Positions 25,620-34,457 are shown, counted from the first letter of the stretch. The stretch: 64,000 nt of DNA from Maricaulis sp034670125 (GCF_034670125.1 NZ_JAXMOC010000001.1:248001-312000); one strand, 5' to 3'. The notes: generated by a model not told the origin, from the letters alone. Numbers and translations are program-made.

Positions 25620-26513
25620 ATGCTGCGCGTTTGTCTACTGGCCGGGATGGTGGCGCTCTCTGGCGCTGCGGTATCGGCCCAAACCCCACCCCCCAGCCTG
25701 CGGGAACTGGCCGAGACCGGCGATCCGGTGGCGGCGTTCGAGTACGGCTATTCGCTGACATTCCCGGAAGACGGCGAGCCCGATACGGTGACCGGCCGCT
25801 ACTGGCTGATCCAGGCGGCCAATGCCGGCCATCAGCCCGCCAATCACATGCTGGGCATCGTCTATCGCGATGGTTTTGGCGTCGAGGCCGATATCGACAG
25901 GGCCCGCGCCTTTTTCGAACTCGCCTGGCAGGCCGGCGACAGCGCCGCCGGCCACGACCTCGCCGAACTGATGCTGTACGACTACAGCGATGAGCGCGAC
26001 GGTGCCGTGGCAATCCTGGAAGCCATTCTCGACGATGCGGATACAGGCCCGATGGCCAGCCTCACCCTCGCAGAAACCCTGATGTTCGATGGCGAGGACG
26101 ACAGCGGGGACCAAGGAGACGCGGTCCGGGCCGTCACCCTTGCCCGCGACGCCCTCGACCGTGATCCCGGCCTGGTCCGCGCCCACTACCTCCTGGGGAT
26201 CGGCGCCGCCGAGGGTCTGGGTGGACCGGTCGACCAAGCAGCCGCCCGGCTGGCCTGGGAAGCCGGGGCCGAGGCGGGAGACGCGCTGGCGCTGATCGCA
26301 CTGGCGGACAGCTGGCTGGACCCGGATTGGGGTGTCAACGATCGCGGCGAGGCAATGGCGTTGTACGCGCTGGCAGGCGAGCTGGGAGACGACCAAGCGG
26401 CCGACCTCGCCGCTGACCTTGCCGAGGACCTCGATGATGCCGAAACCGAGCGCGCCGGGATCCGGCGTCTGGCCTGGGAAAGCCGGATGGGCTGGCAGGC
26501 AATGCCCGACTGA
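25620..26513 (+). CDS. Secreted Sel1-repeat protein
   Basis: A 297-residue protein with a signal peptide (cleavage near VSAQ, residue 21) and several Sel1-like repeats. Examples are DPVAAFEYGYSLTFPEDG, RYWLIQAANAGHQPANHMLG and later EAMALYALAGELGDDQAADL. Such repeats form alpha solenoids for protein contacts in the envelope. The ATG at 25620 has AGGAG with a short gap. It is followed by a strong bidirectional terminator. Partner and function are unknown. Confidence 0.8.
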   Translation: MLRVCLLAGMVALSGAAVSAQTPPPSLRELAETGDPVAAFEYGYSLTFPEDGEPDTVTGRYWLIQAANAGHQPANHMLGIVYRDGFGVEADIDRARAFFELAWQAGDSAAGHDLAELMLYDYSDERDGAVAILEAILDDADTGPMASLTLAETLMFDGEDDSGDQGDAVRAVTLARDALDRDPGLVRAHYLLGIGAAEGLGGPVDQAAARLAWEAGAEAGDALALIALADSWLDPDWGVNDRGEAMALYALAGELGDDQAADLAADLAEDLDDAETERAGIRRLAWESRMGWQAMPD

Positions 26514-26556
26514 CACCAGCACCCTTTCGCCCGGACACGAAAAACCGCGCGACAAG

Positions 26557-26588
26557 AAAAAACCCCGCCGGAAACCGGCGGGGTTTGA
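26557..26588. terminator. Bidirectional terminator between Sel1 gene and tRNA-Ala
   Basis: AACCCCGCCGG (26561-26571) pairs perfectly with CCGGCGGGGTT (26575-26585) around AAA. TTT follows on the plus strand, and an A-run precedes it, giving a T-run for minus-strand tRNA-Ala transcripts. Confidence 0.85.
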
Positions 26589-26590
26589 TC

Positions 26591-26667
<77 letters not shown>

Positions 26668-26720
26668 GAAACTCGGGTCACCGCGGGCGATTGGGTCAAT
26701 GCCCGGGGCGAGAGGCGCGG

Positions 26721-26749
26721 AACCTAGTCCCGGTTTTCCCCGGGATCAA
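26721..26749 (-). promoter_or_regulatory. Putative sigma-70 promoter of tRNA-Ala
   Basis: On the minus strand, TTGATC, a 17-base spacer and TAGGTT lie about 53 bases before the tRNA. Confidence 0.45.
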
Positions 26750-26788
26750 GCCTCTTTTGCGCGGCAAATGCAGCGCCTCGGCAACGAC

Positions 26789-27256
26789 CTAATTGTCCTC
26801 GTCCTTGTCGATGTTGAAGTCGCCGAAATCGTCGTCCTCATCATCATCGATCAGAACGCCGGTATCATCGGCATCATCGTCGTCATCCTCGTCCTCATCG
26901 ACGCCGCCTTCCCCGAAACCGTCGGGAAGGTCGTCGCTCAAACCCGATGCGCCCTCGTCATCATCATCGTCGTCATCATCATCGCCAACCGGCTTGCGGG
27001 CGAGCGTCTCGGCGTCGACTTCCGGCGTATCATCCACCTCGTCGCCATAGCCGTCCTCATCGTCTGCCTTCGCAGGCTTTTTCGGCGCTTCATCCTCTTC
27101 GACGGCCTCGAGCTTGGCCTTCAGGCGCGGGTCTTCGCGCTCCGGGTCAAACTCGGTTTCGCACTTGGGGCACCGGGCCGGCCGGCGTCCGAGGTCGTAA
27201 AATTTGGCGCTGCAGCTGGGGCAGGCGCGCTTGCTTCCTAGTTCAGGCTTGGCCAT
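26789..27256 (-). CDS. TIGR02300-family protein (FYDLN acid protein)
   Basis: A 155-residue protein with an N-terminal zinc ribbon (ACPSCSAKFYDLGRRPARCPKC) containing the FYDL motif of the alphaproteobacterial TIGR02300 family. The long C-terminus is extremely acidic, with Asp runs encoded by GAC/GAT repeats. The function is unknown; the charge pattern suggests binding to basic proteins or RNA. The ATG at 27256 (MAKPEL) follows AGGGA with a 4-base gap and fits the family start, so the upstream 18-residue extension is rejected. It is divergent from aroA, as often seen in the class. Confidence 0.88.
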   Translation of the reverse strand: MAKPELGSKRACPSCSAKFYDLGRRPARCPKCETEFDPEREDPRLKAKLEAVEEDEAPKKPAKADDEDGYGDEVDDTPEVDAETLARKPVGDDDDDDDDDEGASGLSDDLPDGFGEGGVDEDEDDDDDADDTGVLIDDDEDDDFGDFNIDKDEDN

Positions 27257-27367
27257 GGCTTCCCTACATAACCAGTTTTCAAAATCGGCGGGCCCCGTTG
27301 CCACGATCACCGCGCTCTGTCAAAACCTCATCGCCGTCATGTCACCTCAAACCTTGCAAATCCGTTG

Positions 27368-28711
27368 ATGACCCCATCTTTGAAGCGCCCTTCCGGCGCC
27401 ATGCGGGCCGAGCCCGCGTCTGCCCTGTCCGGCACCATCAAGGCCCCGGGCGACAAGTCAATATCCCATCGCGCCTTCATCCTGGGCGGACTGGCGAACG
27501 GCGTGACCGAAGTCACCGGTCTGCTGGAAAGTGATGACGTGCTCAATTCCGGCCGCGCGGTCGCGTCGCTGGGTGCCACGGTCGAGCATGTCGGTCCGGG
27601 TCACTGGCGGATCGGCGGTTGCGGTGGCCGGTGGACCCCGCCTGTTGCACCGCTGGACTTCGGCAATGCCGGCACCGGCGTCCGCCTGATGATGGGCGCC
27701 GTGGCGGGTACCGGGGCCAGCGCCGACTTCATCGGCGATGCCAGCCTGTCATCGCGCCCGATGCGCCGGGTGACCGACCCGCTGGGCGAAATGGGGGCGC
27801 GGTTTGCAACCACCGACGGTCGCCTGCCTGCCCGGCTGGACGGCGGTCCGTTGACCGGCATCCACTACACACCGCCGGTCGCGTCGGCGCAGGTGAAGTC
27901 CGCGATCCTGCTGGCGGCCCTCGGCGCCACCGGCACCACCGTCGTACATGAGCCCGGCATCACACGCGATCACACCGAAACCATGCTCAAGGCATTCGGG
28001 GTCACGCTCGCGGTCGAGCGCGAGGGCGATGCCGCCACCATCACGCTGACCGGCCCGCAGACCCTGACGGCCTGCCCCGTCGATATACCGGGCGACCCCT
28101 CATCATCGGCCTTCGCGATCGTGGCCGCATTGATCGTCCCCGGCTCGGACATCACCCTGGAAGGCGTGATGGACAATCCCGCCCGCACCGGCCTGATCGA
28201 CACGTTGAAGGAAATGGGGGCCGACATCACCGTCACGCCGGGCCGCGACATGGCCGGCGAGAAGACGATGACCGTCCGTGCGAGACACAGCCGGCTGACC
28301 GGCATCACCGTTCCCGCCACGCGGGCGCCCTCGATGATCGACGAATATCCGGTCCTGTGTGTCGCCGCGGCCTATGCCGACGGCGTCACCCACATGCCGG
28401 GGCTTGAGGAATTGCGGGCCAAGGAAAGCGACCGGCTTGCCGGCAGTGCGGCCATGCTGCGCGCCAACGGGGTCCCGGTCGAGGAAGGCGAGGACAGTCT
28501 CGCCGTCACCGGCATGGGCGCTGGCGGTGTACCCGGCGGCGGTCTGACCCCGACCCATCACGACCACCGCCTCGCGATGAGCGGCCTGGTGATCGGCCTC
28601 GGAGCGCGTGCCGGTTCCAGTGTCGACGACGTCGCCATGATTGCCACCTCCTATCCGGACTTTTTCGACCACATCGCCGCCCTTGGCGGACAGCTGGGCC
28701 CGGTCGCATGA
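27368..28711 (+). CDS. aroA: 3-phosphoshikimate 1-carboxyvinyltransferase (EPSP synthase)
   Basis: A 447-residue shikimate-pathway enzyme joining shikimate-3-phosphate and PEP. Motifs include IKAPGDKSISHRAFILGGLA near residue 25, LDFGNAGTGVRLMMGAVAG near residue 98 (the NAGTG loop), SSRPMRRVTDPL, and RAKESDRLAGSA plus DHRLAMSGLVIGL near the C-terminus. The loop has Gly-Ala-type residues and should be checked for class II behaviour (glyphosate tolerance is common in alphaproteobacteria). The ATG at 27368 has a weak ribosome site. Its stop overlaps cmk (ATGA). Confidence 0.96.
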   Translation: MTPSLKRPSGAMRAEPASALSGTIKAPGDKSISHRAFILGGLANGVTEVTGLLESDDVLNSGRAVASLGATVEHVGPGHWRIGGCGGRWTPPVAPLDFGNAGTGVRLMMGAVAGTGASADFIGDASLSSRPMRRVTDPLGEMGARFATTDGRLPARLDGGPLTGIHYTPPVASAQVKSAILLAALGATGTTVVHEPGITRDHTETMLKAFGVTLAVEREGDAATITLTGPQTLTACPVDIPGDPSSSAFAIVAALIVPGSDITLEGVMDNPARTGLIDTLKEMGADITVTPGRDMAGEKTMTVRARHSRLTGITVPATRAPSMIDEYPVLCVAAAYADGVTHMPGLEELRAKESDRLAGSAAMLRANGVPVEEGEDSLAVTGMGAGGVPGGGLTPTHHDHRLAMSGLVIGLGARAGSSVDDVAMIATSYPDFFDHIAALGGQLGPVA

Positions 28712-29334
28712 TCATCGCTGTGGACGGTCCCCTGGCCTCGGGAAAAGGCACCATCGCGCGGGCCCTGGCGGCTCATTTCGGCCTGCCCTATCTCGATACG
28801 GGCTCGCTCTACCGGGCGACCGGTGTTGCGGTGCTCGACGGCGGTATCGATCCGATGGACGCCGAGGCCTGCGCCCGGGTGGCGCGGTCGCTGGACCTGA
28901 CCGCCATCGACGAGGTTCGCATCCGGACCGCCGAGGCGGGCGCCATGGCGTCGCGGGTCGGCTCGATCCCCGAAGTCCGCAAGGCGCTGTTCGACCTGCA
29001 GCGGGCCTTTGCCGAACAGCCTGGCGGAGCGATCCTGGACGGGCGCGACATCGGGACCGTCATCTGCCCGGACGCCGATGTGAAGCTCTATGTAACGGCC
29101 GACACCGAGACCCGGGCCCGGCGACGCTGGCAGGAACTGAACGCCCGCGGTGAGGCCATCAGCCTCGTCGAAATGCTGGCCCAGACCCGCGAACGGGACC
29201 ACCGCGACGCCGGTCGCAGCGACGCGCCCATGCGTCCGGCCGACGACTCGACCTTGCTAGACACGTCATCCTTGAGTATAGACGCGGCCGTTACCGACGC
29301 TGTCGCGATTGTGGAAAAACGCCAAAAGGCGTGA
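28708..29334 (+). CDS. cmk: Cytidylate kinase
   Basis: A 208-residue kinase phosphorylating CMP and dCMP. The P-loop GPLASGKGTIARALA is at the N-terminus, followed by YLDTGSLYRATG, GGAILDGRDIGTVICPDAD, TRARRRWQEL, and RERDHRDAGRSDAP, the last being the arginine-rich lid. Its start overlaps the aroA stop by four bases, so translation is coupled. aroA-cmk-rpsA is a widely conserved order. Confidence 0.95.
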   Translation: MIIAVDGPLASGKGTIARALAAHFGLPYLDTGSLYRATGVAVLDGGIDPMDAEACARVARSLDLTAIDEVRIRTAEAGAMASRVGSIPEVRKALFDLQRAFAEQPGGAILDGRDIGTVICPDADVKLYVTADTETRARRRWQELNARGEAISLVEMLAQTRERDHRDAGRSDAPMRPADDSTLLDTSSLSIDAAVTDAVAIVEKRQKA

Positions 29335-29525
29335 ACATTCCGGCGCCAAGGTGACAGATAGCCGGGCGTTCTGACCGCGGAATGTCGTGATCCTGATGGG
29401 TCGCGGCCCCGTTGCGGCCGCCCATACAGTTCAATTTCCAACCGGCCGAACCCGGCCAAGCAGCGAGACGATAGCCGGTCAAAGACCACATTCGAACCCT
29501 CGCGGCTCCGGAGCAACCCTTTAAC
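29335..29525 (+). promoter_or_regulatory. rpsA upstream/leader region
   Basis: These 191 GC-rich bases lie between cmk and rpsA. They hold several short inverted repeats (for example CGGCCG/CGGCC near 29452-29467). S1 is known to regulate its own translation in enterobacteria through leader structure; whether that applies here is inference. The ribosome site GGAG is 12 bases from the ATG, which is unusual for a highly expressed gene. Confidence 0.3.
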
Positions 29526-31226
29526 ATGTCTACAGAAACCCTTACCCCGAGCACCGATGATTTCGCCGCCATGCTGGAAGCCAGCCTGGCCGGCCGCGAC
29601 CTGGCTGAAGGCCAGGTCATCAAAGGCAGCGTCACCGCAATCGAAAATGGCGATGTGGTTGTCGATGTCGGCCTCAAGACCGAAGGCCGTATCCCGCTGC
29701 GTGAATTCACCGGTCCGGGTTCGGACGCCCCCAAGGTGGGCGACGACGTCGAGGTTTACCTCGAGCGCATCGAAAACGCCCTCGGCGACGCCATCCTCTC
29801 GCGCGACAAGGCGCGCCGCGAAGAGAGCTGGGATCGCCTCGAGAAGTCCTTCGACAAGAAGGACCCGGTCAACGGTGCCATCGTCGGTCGCGTCAAGGGC
29901 GGCTTCACTGTGGATCTGGGCGGCGCTTCGGCCTTCCTGCCGGGCTCCCAGGTTGATATCCGTCCGGTCCGTGACGTTGGCCCGCTGATGAACCAGGAAC
30001 AGCCGTTCGCGATCCTGAAAATGGATCGTCCGCGCGGCAATATCGTGGTCTCGCGCCGCGCCGTTCTGGAAGAAAGCCGTGCCGAACAGCGCGCCGAGCT
30101 CGTTGGCCAGCTGGCCGAGGGCGAAGCCCGTGACGGCGTCGTCAAGAACATCACCGATTACGGTGCGTTCGTTGACCTTGGCGGCATTGACGGCCTGCTG
30201 CACGTCACCGACATGTCGTGGAGCCGCGTCGGCCACCCGTCTGAAGTGGTGGAAGTCGGCCAGACGGTCAAAGTCCAGATCATCAAGATCAACAAGGAAA
30301 CCCAGCGCATCTCGCTCGGCATGAAGCAGCTCATGTCCGATCCGTGGGAAGGCGTTGCAGCGAAATACCCGGTTGGCGCCGTCTTTGAAGGCCGTGTCAC
30401 CAATATCGCTGAGTACGGTGCCTTTGTGGAACTGGAAGAGGGCGTTGAAGGCCTCGTCCACGTGTCCGAAATGTCCTGGACCAAGAAGAACGTCCACCCG
30501 GGCAAGATCCTGTCGACCTCCCAGGAAGTCCAGGTCATGGTCCTCGATGTCGACGCCGACAAGCGCCGCATCTCGCTGGGCGTCAAGCAGACCCAGCGCA
30601 ATCCGTGGGAAGTCTTCGCGGAAACCTTCCCGTCCGGTACCGCCATTCAGGGCGAGATCAAGAACATCACCGAATTCGGTCTGTTCGTTGGCCTCGAAGG
30701 CGATATCGACGGCATGGTCCACCTCTCCGACATCTCCTGGGATCAGTCGGGCGAGCAGGCCATCGAAGGCTTCAAGAAGGGCGACATGGTCGACGCCAAG
30801 GTTCTGGACGTTGACGTCGAGAAAGAGCGCGTCTCCCTGGGTATCAAGCAGCTGGCCGGCGATCCGATGGATTCGTCCGGTGTTGGCCGCGGCGACACCG
30901 TCACCTGCACCGTCACCGAAGTGACGACCGGCGGTATCGAAGTTGCCTTCGGCGACGACAGCCCGGTCAAGGCCTTCATCCGCAAGTCCGACCTGTCCCG
31001 CGATCGCGGCGAGCAGCGTCCGGAGCGTTTTGCGGTCGGCGACAAGGTCGATGCCCGCATCACCAATATCGACAAGGGAACGCGTCGGATCTCGCTGTCC
31101 ATCAAGGCCCTCGAGATCTCCGAAGAGCGTGAAGCTGTCGAGCAGTATGGTTCCTCGGATGCCGGCGCTTCGCTGGGCGACATCCTCGGCGCCGCCCTGC
31201 GCGAGAAAGACGACAAGGCCGAATAG
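29526..31226 (+). CDS. rpsA: 30S ribosomal protein S1
   Basis: A 566-residue protein of six S1/OB-fold repeats, beginning about residues 35, 120, 205, 290, 377 and 465. Typical cores are VKNITDYGAFVDLGGIDGLL, RVTNIAEYGAFVELEEGVEG and IKNITEFGLFVGLEGDIDGM. It helps mRNA bind the 30S subunit, especially for leaderless-poor or structured mRNAs. The length is standard for the class. Codon use is strongly biased, as for highly expressed genes. A strong terminator follows. Confidence 0.98.
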   Translation: MSTETLTPSTDDFAAMLEASLAGRDLAEGQVIKGSVTAIENGDVVVDVGLKTEGRIPLREFTGPGSDAPKVGDDVEVYLERIENALGDAILSRDKARREESWDRLEKSFDKKDPVNGAIVGRVKGGFTVDLGGASAFLPGSQVDIRPVRDVGPLMNQEQPFAILKMDRPRGNIVVSRRAVLEESRAEQRAELVGQLAEGEARDGVVKNITDYGAFVDLGGIDGLLHVTDMSWSRVGHPSEVVEVGQTVKVQIIKINKETQRISLGMKQLMSDPWEGVAAKYPVGAVFEGRVTNIAEYGAFVELEEGVEGLVHVSEMSWTKKNVHPGKILSTSQEVQVMVLDVDADKRRISLGVKQTQRNPWEVFAETFPSGTAIQGEIKNITEFGLFVGLEGDIDGMVHLSDISWDQSGEQAIEGFKKGDMVDAKVLDVDVEKERVSLGIKQLAGDPMDSSGVGRGDTVTCTVTEVTTGGIEVAFGDDSPVKAFIRKSDLSRDRGEQRPERFAVGDKVDARITNIDKGTRRISLSIKALEISEEREAVEQYGSSDAGASLGDILGAALREKDDKAE

Positions 31227-31255
31227 GCCCTGATCCGACCTCAGCGGTCATGAAG

Positions 31256-31287
31256 AACGGCCGGAGCGCAGGCTCCGGCCGTTTTTT
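31256..31287 (+). terminator. Rho-independent terminator of rpsA
   Basis: AACGGCCGGAGC and GCTCCGGCCGTT form a perfect 12-base-pair stem with loop GCAG, followed by a T-run. Confidence 0.95.
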
Positions 31288-31311
31288 ATTGCGCAAAATT
31301 GTCCGTGTGCA

Positions 31312-31339
31312 TTGACGCGGCGGGCGCCAGACGTAAGGA
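31312..31339 (+). promoter_or_regulatory. Putative promoter of ihfB
   Basis: TTGACG (31312-31317), a 16-base spacer and TAAGGA (31334-31339) lie 27 bases before the ihfB start. The gene is isolated from rpsA by a terminator, so a promoter is needed here. Confidence 0.45.
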
Positions 31340-31366
31340 TTAGGCATTCACTCGCGGAGGGTTAGC

Positions 31367-31672
31367 ATGATCAAGTCCGAATTGATCGACCAGTTGGCCG
31401 AGGCCAATCCCCATCTCTATCACCGCGATGTGGAGCGCGTGGTCAACACCATCCTCGATGGCATCACCGATGCCCTGGCACGCGGCGAACGTGTCGAGCT
31501 GCGCGGATTTGGCGCCTTTTCGGTCCGTCACCGCCCGGCTCGGGTCGGTCGCAATCCGCGCACCGGCGAGAGCGTCGCGGTGAAGGAGAAGCACGTCCCC
31601 TTCTTCAAGACCGGCAAGGAATTGCGTGAGCGCGTCGACGCCTCCCGCGCAAGCAATCCGGAACTCGCCTGA
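31367..31672 (+). CDS. ihfB: Integration host factor beta subunit
   Basis: A 101-residue HU/IHF-fold DNA-bending protein. It has MIKSELIDQLAEANPHL, RVVNTILDGITDALARGERV, ELRGFGAFSVRHRPARVGRN and PRTGESVAVKEKHVPFFKTG, with the intercalating Pro in NPRTG. The long beta subunit tail and the rpsA neighbour support IHF-beta over HU. IHF assists sigma-54 promoters and site-specific recombination, so it connects functionally to rpoN and the island integrase. GGAGGG lies five bases before the ATG. Confidence 0.95.
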   Translation: MIKSELIDQLAEANPHLYHRDVERVVNTILDGITDALARGERVELRGFGAFSVRHRPARVGRNPRTGESVAVKEKHVPFFKTGKELRERVDASRASNPELA

Positions 31673-31740
31673 TCCGGACGGTTGCCGAAGCGGCCGGCCT
31701 CGATATTTCATTGCCCCGATTCATTCGCGCTTAAACGCCT

Positions 31741-32469
31741 GTGGCCATTCTGGTCCGCATGATCAGCGGATCTGTGTCCCCATTCCCGTCGGCGTCGGCC
31801 TTTGCCGGCGGCCTTCGTGCGCCTGTCGCTGCGGAGCCGGCCGCAGCAAAGGGCACGGGCAGTGCGTCCTGCGGCGGGGCGGACTGTTCCGGTTGTGGTG
31901 GCGCCTCCAGGGCGAAAGACACCGCGGAGCTTTCCGACGAGGAACGCAAGCAGGTCGACAAGCTCAAGGCGCGCGACCGGGAGGTCCGGGCGCATGAACA
32001 GGCGCACCAGGCCGCGGGCGGCCAATATGCCGGTGCCGCCAGCTATACTTTCCAGAAGGGCCCTGACGGCCGCTCCTACGCTGTTGGCGGCGAAGTTCCG
32101 ATCGATGCCAGCGAGATCAAGGGCGACCCGCAAGCCACGATCGACAAGATGCAGCAGGTCAAGGCCGCGGCACTGGCCCCGGTCGAACCATCCGGCCAGG
32201 ACCGCAAGGTTGCCGCCCTGGCCGACGCCAAGATTGCCCAGGCGCGCGCCGAGCTCAACCGGGCTCAGGGCGATGAAGGCGGTGAGGACGAACGTGCAGC
32301 GCCTGGGGAGAAGCTGCAGCCCTCGCTGAACCAGCAGATCGCGGAGATGCGACAGGCTGATACCCGGTCGGAAACGTCATCGGCATCAACGGCACCGCCC
32401 GACCTCACCGCCTATGCGGCCAATGCCTATCGGCATCAGACATCGACCGTATTCCAACACGCCTCCTGA
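31741..32469 (+). CDS. SprA-related protein with HExxH motif
   Basis: A 242-residue protein containing the SprA-related/putative metalloprotease domain: VRAHEQAHQAAGGQYAGAAS followed by YTFQKGPDGRSYAVGGEVPI. HEQAH is an HExxH-like zinc motif. The N-terminal third is low-complexity with five clustered Cys (SCGGADCSGC), and the C-terminus is disordered. Family function is unproven; members are thought to be metallopeptidases. Start is uncertain: GTG at 31741 or ATG at 31759, neither with a clear ribosome site. Confidence 0.75.
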   Translation: MAILVRMISGSVSPFPSASAFAGGLRAPVAAEPAAAKGTGSASCGGADCSGCGGASRAKDTAELSDEERKQVDKLKARDREVRAHEQAHQAAGGQYAGAASYTFQKGPDGRSYAVGGEVPIDASEIKGDPQATIDKMQQVKAAALAPVEPSGQDRKVAALADAKIAQARAELNRAQGDEGGEDERAAPGEKLQPSLNQQIAEMRQADTRSETSSASTAPPDLTAYAANAYRHQTSTVFQHAS

Positions 32470-32471
32470 TC

Positions 32472-32624
32472 TCAGAACTTGCGGTTCCAGTCGGCGTGAC
32501 CGTCCAGCCAGGCAAAGCGGCGGACCATCCAGCCCAGCCAGTCATGGCGCCCGGAATGGCGCGGCATGATCGCGTTCACGCGCTTTGGCTCGGTCGTTTC
32601 AATCATCAATTCAGTCAATGTCAT
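32472..32624 (-). CDS. 50-residue small protein divergent from LysR regulator
   Basis: A predicted 50-residue protein (MTLTELMIETTEPKRVNAIM at the start, ending DWNRKF) with a central Trp-rich stretch (HDWLGWMVRRFAWLDGH). The ATG at 32624 has an excellent AGGAGG five bases upstream, which is the main evidence that it is real. It is transcribed away from the adjacent regulator gene across a 91-base region with a palindrome. The composition suggests a short membrane-surface or protein-binding helix. I do not recognise the family. Confidence 0.6.
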   Translation of the reverse strand: MTLTELMIETTEPKRVNAIMPRHSGRHDWLGWMVRRFAWLDGHADWNRKF

Positions 32625-32644
32625 GGACGCCTCCTGTTTCAGCG

Positions 32645-32656
32645 ATATCTTGATAT
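32645..32656. promoter_or_regulatory. Palindrome ATATC-TT-GATAT in divergent region
   Basis: A perfect inverted repeat 60 bases before the LysR start and 21 bases before the small gene. This is a usual place for a LysR-type operator controlling both genes. Confidence 0.4.
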
Positions 32657-32715
32657 AGGCTGCGAGACATGGCACTGACCAACGCGTTCTCAAGGGTCTG
32701 ACATAAGGTGATTTG

Positions 32716-33672
32716 ATGGATAGATCGTCCGGACTGCCGCCGATCAACGCCATCCGCGTCTTTGAGACGGCGGCCCGGCTGGGCAATTTCACCCGCACCG
32801 GCGAGGCCCTCGGCATGACCCAGGCGGCCGTGAGCTATCAGATCAAGTTGCTGGAAGGTCGGCTCGGCTTTGCCCTGTTCGAACGCAAGGCCCGGCACGT
32901 CGAATTGACACCGCGCGGTACACGTCTCGCCAACGGGACATCGGACGCCTTCCGCCTGCTGGAACGCACCTTCCGTGATGTGCGCGAGGACCGCGATACG
33001 GTTCTCTCGATCACCGCCCTGCCGACCTTCTGCTCGAACTGGCTGGTCCCCCGCATTGGTGCTTTCCAGTTTGAGAGCCCCCACCTCGCGGTGCGCATCG
33101 ACAGCCGCTCCGATCTGGTCGACATCAAGGGAGGGGAGGCCGATATCGGCATCCGTATCGGCAAGGGCCACTGGCCGGGCCTGGAAGCCCGCCGCCTGTT
33201 CGGTGACACCACGGCGCCGCTGGTCTCCCGCGCTGCGATGGACCGCTTCGGTCCGTTCGAGCGCCCCGAGGACCTGCTCCGACTGCGCCTGTTCGGACCG
33301 ATGCGCTGGTGGCGTGACTGGTTTCGCGAGGTCGGTGGTGACCCTTCCCAGCTTCCCGACCGACCGGCGCTGGAACTGGAGACCCAGACCATGGAGGTCT
33401 CTGCCGCGATCGCCTCGGGCGATGCCGCGACCATGGTTTCTGCGGTCTATTTTGCCGAACAACTGGCTTCGGGCGCGTTGGTGGCGCCTTTCTCCACCGA
33501 GCTCGACCTGGGCGACGGCCACTACATGGTGTTCGACCCGACCCGCGCGAAAGAGCCCAAGATCAAGGCTTTCATCGACTGGATGCTCTTCCAGCCTATG
33601 GCGTTTTGTCTAAACCGCACCGAGCCGGCTTTTCCCGAGGCGGGGAAGGCGGTGGTGAATGGTCAGCCCTGA
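32716..33672 (+). CDS. LysR-family regulator, GcvA-like
   Basis: A 318-residue regulator with an N-terminal winged helix-turn-helix (NAIRVFETAARLGNFTRTGE, GMTQAAVSYQIKLLEGRLGF, FERKARHVELTPRGTRL) and a periplasmic-binding-like effector domain (about 95-300). The N-terminus PPINAIRVFETAARLGNFT is GcvA-like; GcvA subfamily members often control divergent beta-lactamase, glycine or stress genes. The ATG at 32716 has AAGGTG upstream. It probably regulates the divergent 50-residue gene. The effector is unknown. Confidence 0.88.
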   Translation: MDRSSGLPPINAIRVFETAARLGNFTRTGEALGMTQAAVSYQIKLLEGRLGFALFERKARHVELTPRGTRLANGTSDAFRLLERTFRDVREDRDTVLSITALPTFCSNWLVPRIGAFQFESPHLAVRIDSRSDLVDIKGGEADIGIRIGKGHWPGLEARRLFGDTTAPLVSRAAMDRFGPFERPEDLLRLRLFGPMRWWRDWFREVGGDPSQLPDRPALELETQTMEVSAAIASGDAATMVSAVYFAEQLASGALVAPFSTELDLGDGHYMVFDPTRAKEPKIKAFIDWMLFQPMAFCLNRTEPAFPEAGKAVVNGQP

Positions 33673-33821
33673 GAGATATGCCGGCTGAGGCCCGATCATC
33701 GCGCGAAGCGCGTACGTCGCCTTAAAGCCCTTGCCGGGAGACAGCCGTATCGGGACGGGTGCCCTGGCCTCGCTTCACAGAAGGCTTCCCCCGCGCCCTT
33801 GAAACCGCTAACGCTCCGCCC

Positions 33822-34457
33822 ATGACCGACATCAAATTCTGCGGATTGAAGACCGGACGGGATATCGCGACGGCTGAGCAGGCCGGAGCACGCTGGACGG
33901 GGTATGTGATTTTCCCCAAGAGCCCGCGCCATGTCTCGCCTGCCCTGGCTGGCGAGCTGTGCCATCTGGCCAAATCGAGCGAGACCGTGGCTGTCACCGT
34001 CAATCCCGATGATGACTTGCTGGCGCAGATCCGCGACGCCATGCGGCCGGACTGGATCCAGTTGCACGGATCAGAAAGCCCGCAGCGGGTCGTGCAGGCG
34101 CGCGCCTATGCAAAGCGGGGGATTATCAAGGCCTTGCCGGTGGCCGAGGCGAGCGATCTGGAGGCGGCGAAGCCCTATGACCGCGTCGCCGACATGCTCT
34201 TGTTCGATGCCAAGCCGCCAGCCGGGTCCGATCGACCCGGCGGGCTGGGTCATGGCTATGACTATTCATTGCTGAAATCCCTGCAGATTTCCGTGCCCTG
34301 GCTCTTGTCCGGCGGGCTTGATGACACCAATGTCTGCGCCGCTGTCGCGGCTGCCGGAGCCAAGGCAGTGGATGTGTCTTCCGGTATCGAAAGCGCACCC
34401 GGCATCAAGGATGCCGGTCGCATTGCCGGCTTTGCGGCTGCCCTCGCAGCCTGCTGA
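33822..34457 (+). CDS. trpF: Phosphoribosylanthranilate isomerase
   Basis: A 211-residue TIM-barrel isomerase, third step of tryptophan synthesis after anthranilate. Motifs are KFCGLKTGRDI with the catalytic Cys at the N-terminus, GYVIFPKSPRHVSPA, IQLHGSESPQRV, LLFDAKPP with Asp, PWLLSGGLDDTN and AVDVSSGIESAPGIKDAGRI. The start at 33822 (MTDIKF) was set by family alignment; no strong ribosome site is seen. It heads the trpF-trpB-trpA-accD-folC cluster. Confidence 0.95.
   Translation: MTDIKFCGLKTGRDIATAEQAGARWTGYVIFPKSPRHVSPALAGELCHLAKSSETVAVTVNPDDDLLAQIRDAMRPDWIQLHGSESPQRVVQARAYAKRGIIKALPVAEASDLEAAKPYDRVADMLLFDAKPPAGSDRPGGLGHGYDYSLLKSLQISVPWLLSGGLDDTNVCAAVAAAGAKAVDVSSGIESAPGIKDAGRIAGFAAALAAC

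Noticed and set aside
26793..27050. Repetitive Ser- or Asp-coding tract resembling a repeat array or CRISPR
   Set aside because: It is a simple trinucleotide pattern (GAC/GAT) coding the acidic tail of the TIGR02300 protein; there are no spacers.
29088..30722. 544-codon minus-strand open frame
   Set aside because: Antisense shadow of rpsA and cmk, caused by strong codon bias.
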